Shown: one piece after another, positions 63,623 through 64,000 of the stretch
Numbering within the stretch: position 1 is the first letter of the stretch
Layout of the letters: each line of letters starts with the position of its first letter
Assembly: GCA_951394405.1 (NCBI GenBank)
Contig: OX596335.1
Coordinates: forward strand, 2,356,001-2,420,000
DNA length: 64,000 bases
Direction: 5' to 3'
Source: Coprinellus micaceus
Taxonomy: Eukaryota; Basidiomycota; Agaricomycetes; Agaricales; Psathyrellaceae
Position numbers and translations under genes: made by a program
Notes under the pieces: model-generated
The model's database searches: none
What the model was told of the DNA's origin: nothing
The model's input: the letters and a program-made list of their open reading frames with translations, nothing else

Positions 63623-64000
63623 GAGTAGATCTCGGGCTGATTCAATTCAAAGTGAGGTCAAGTTTTGGATACGATGGTTCATGTAACGCCACCGATTTAT
63701 TTCAACCTGGAGGACTTGGAATTAAATGAATATAATCTGTACATGAGAGAGGTTTGTGGCTTCCTAGTAACTATTCGAATGCACAATTCCTTTCGACCGA
63801 GTTGCGTCCCTTCGGCGCTTCCTCAGGCTCGACCTGGCTCGGATCACCACTTTGTGATCTGGAGACAAAGAAAGTTCCACGTGACTGCCATGATCAGAAT
63901 AGGCTCGAATTGAACTTGAACTTTGGAGCCACTCGTGCCGGGTTGGTTCCCGTCCTTCCTCCTTCTCCTCAGTTGCATTGAGCTATGGGGTTCTGCCGTA
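63623..64000 (+). other. Right edge of the window, no gene recognised
   Basis: About 380 bp after the dehydrogenase stop. An open frame at 63665-63913 has no recognisable domain and may be non-coding 3' sequence. The end of the window cuts off any next gene. Confidence 0.3.

Overview
The window is eukaryotic nuclear DNA from a filamentous fungus, most likely a basidiomycete of the Agaricomycotes type. Nearly every gene is split by many short GT-AG introns (typically 47-66 nt). Genes are densely packed on both strands, with divergent promoters as short as about 90 bp. The gene set is fungal (HapX-type iron regulator, Kss1/Fus3-class MAP kinase, Srf1-like protein, GPI-anchored double cupredoxin). 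I recognise about 31 protein genes and one non-autonomous DNA transposon. I found no tRNA, rRNA or CRISPR array. Coordinates are start codon to stop codon; introns lie inside them.

Region by region: 1-46 is the tail of an upstream gene. 303-2077 is a HapX-like iron-responsive bZIP with a GATA-type site in its promoter. Then come an intronless PPR protein, an XRCC2-like RAD51 paralogue, a coiled-coil protein, SLX9, an SLC35F-like transporter, a gene-poor stretch (12.1-13.6 kb), an Srf1-like membrane protein, a tail-to-tail pair of spliceosome-associated proteins (FYV6/FAM192A and ESS2), a cytochrome P450, a second gene-poor stretch (20.2-21.9 kb), NudE, exosome CSL4, and pyruvate dehydrogenase E2 (LAT1). 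From 27 kb: an unknown coiled-coil protein, KAE1, a family-8 glycosyltransferase, ribosomal eS28, lipoyl synthase, CMC1, PEX11, fumarase, the INO80 ATPase, dyskerin CBF5, ribosomal eL22, a DHX29-like helicase, the transposon (53.0-54.0 kb), the double cupredoxin, the MAP kinase, a SAP-like coiled-coil protein, and a flavocytochrome b2-type dehydrogenase.

There is no operon or obvious biosynthetic cluster. Several neighbours share a theme. LAT1 (lipoylated), lipoyl synthase, CMC1 and fumarase are mitochondrial genes within 14 kb. CBF5 and eL22 share a 128-bp divergent promoter. FYV6 and ESS2 both act in splicing. Four genes (XRCC2, SLX9, eS28, eL22) are best explained by an intron directly after the start codon, so their first coding exon is only ATG. 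I did not find a convincing wholly new system. The most testable novelties are the transposon with its repeated subterminal motif, the ATG-intron architecture, and a b2-type dehydrogenase that appears peroxisome-targeted.
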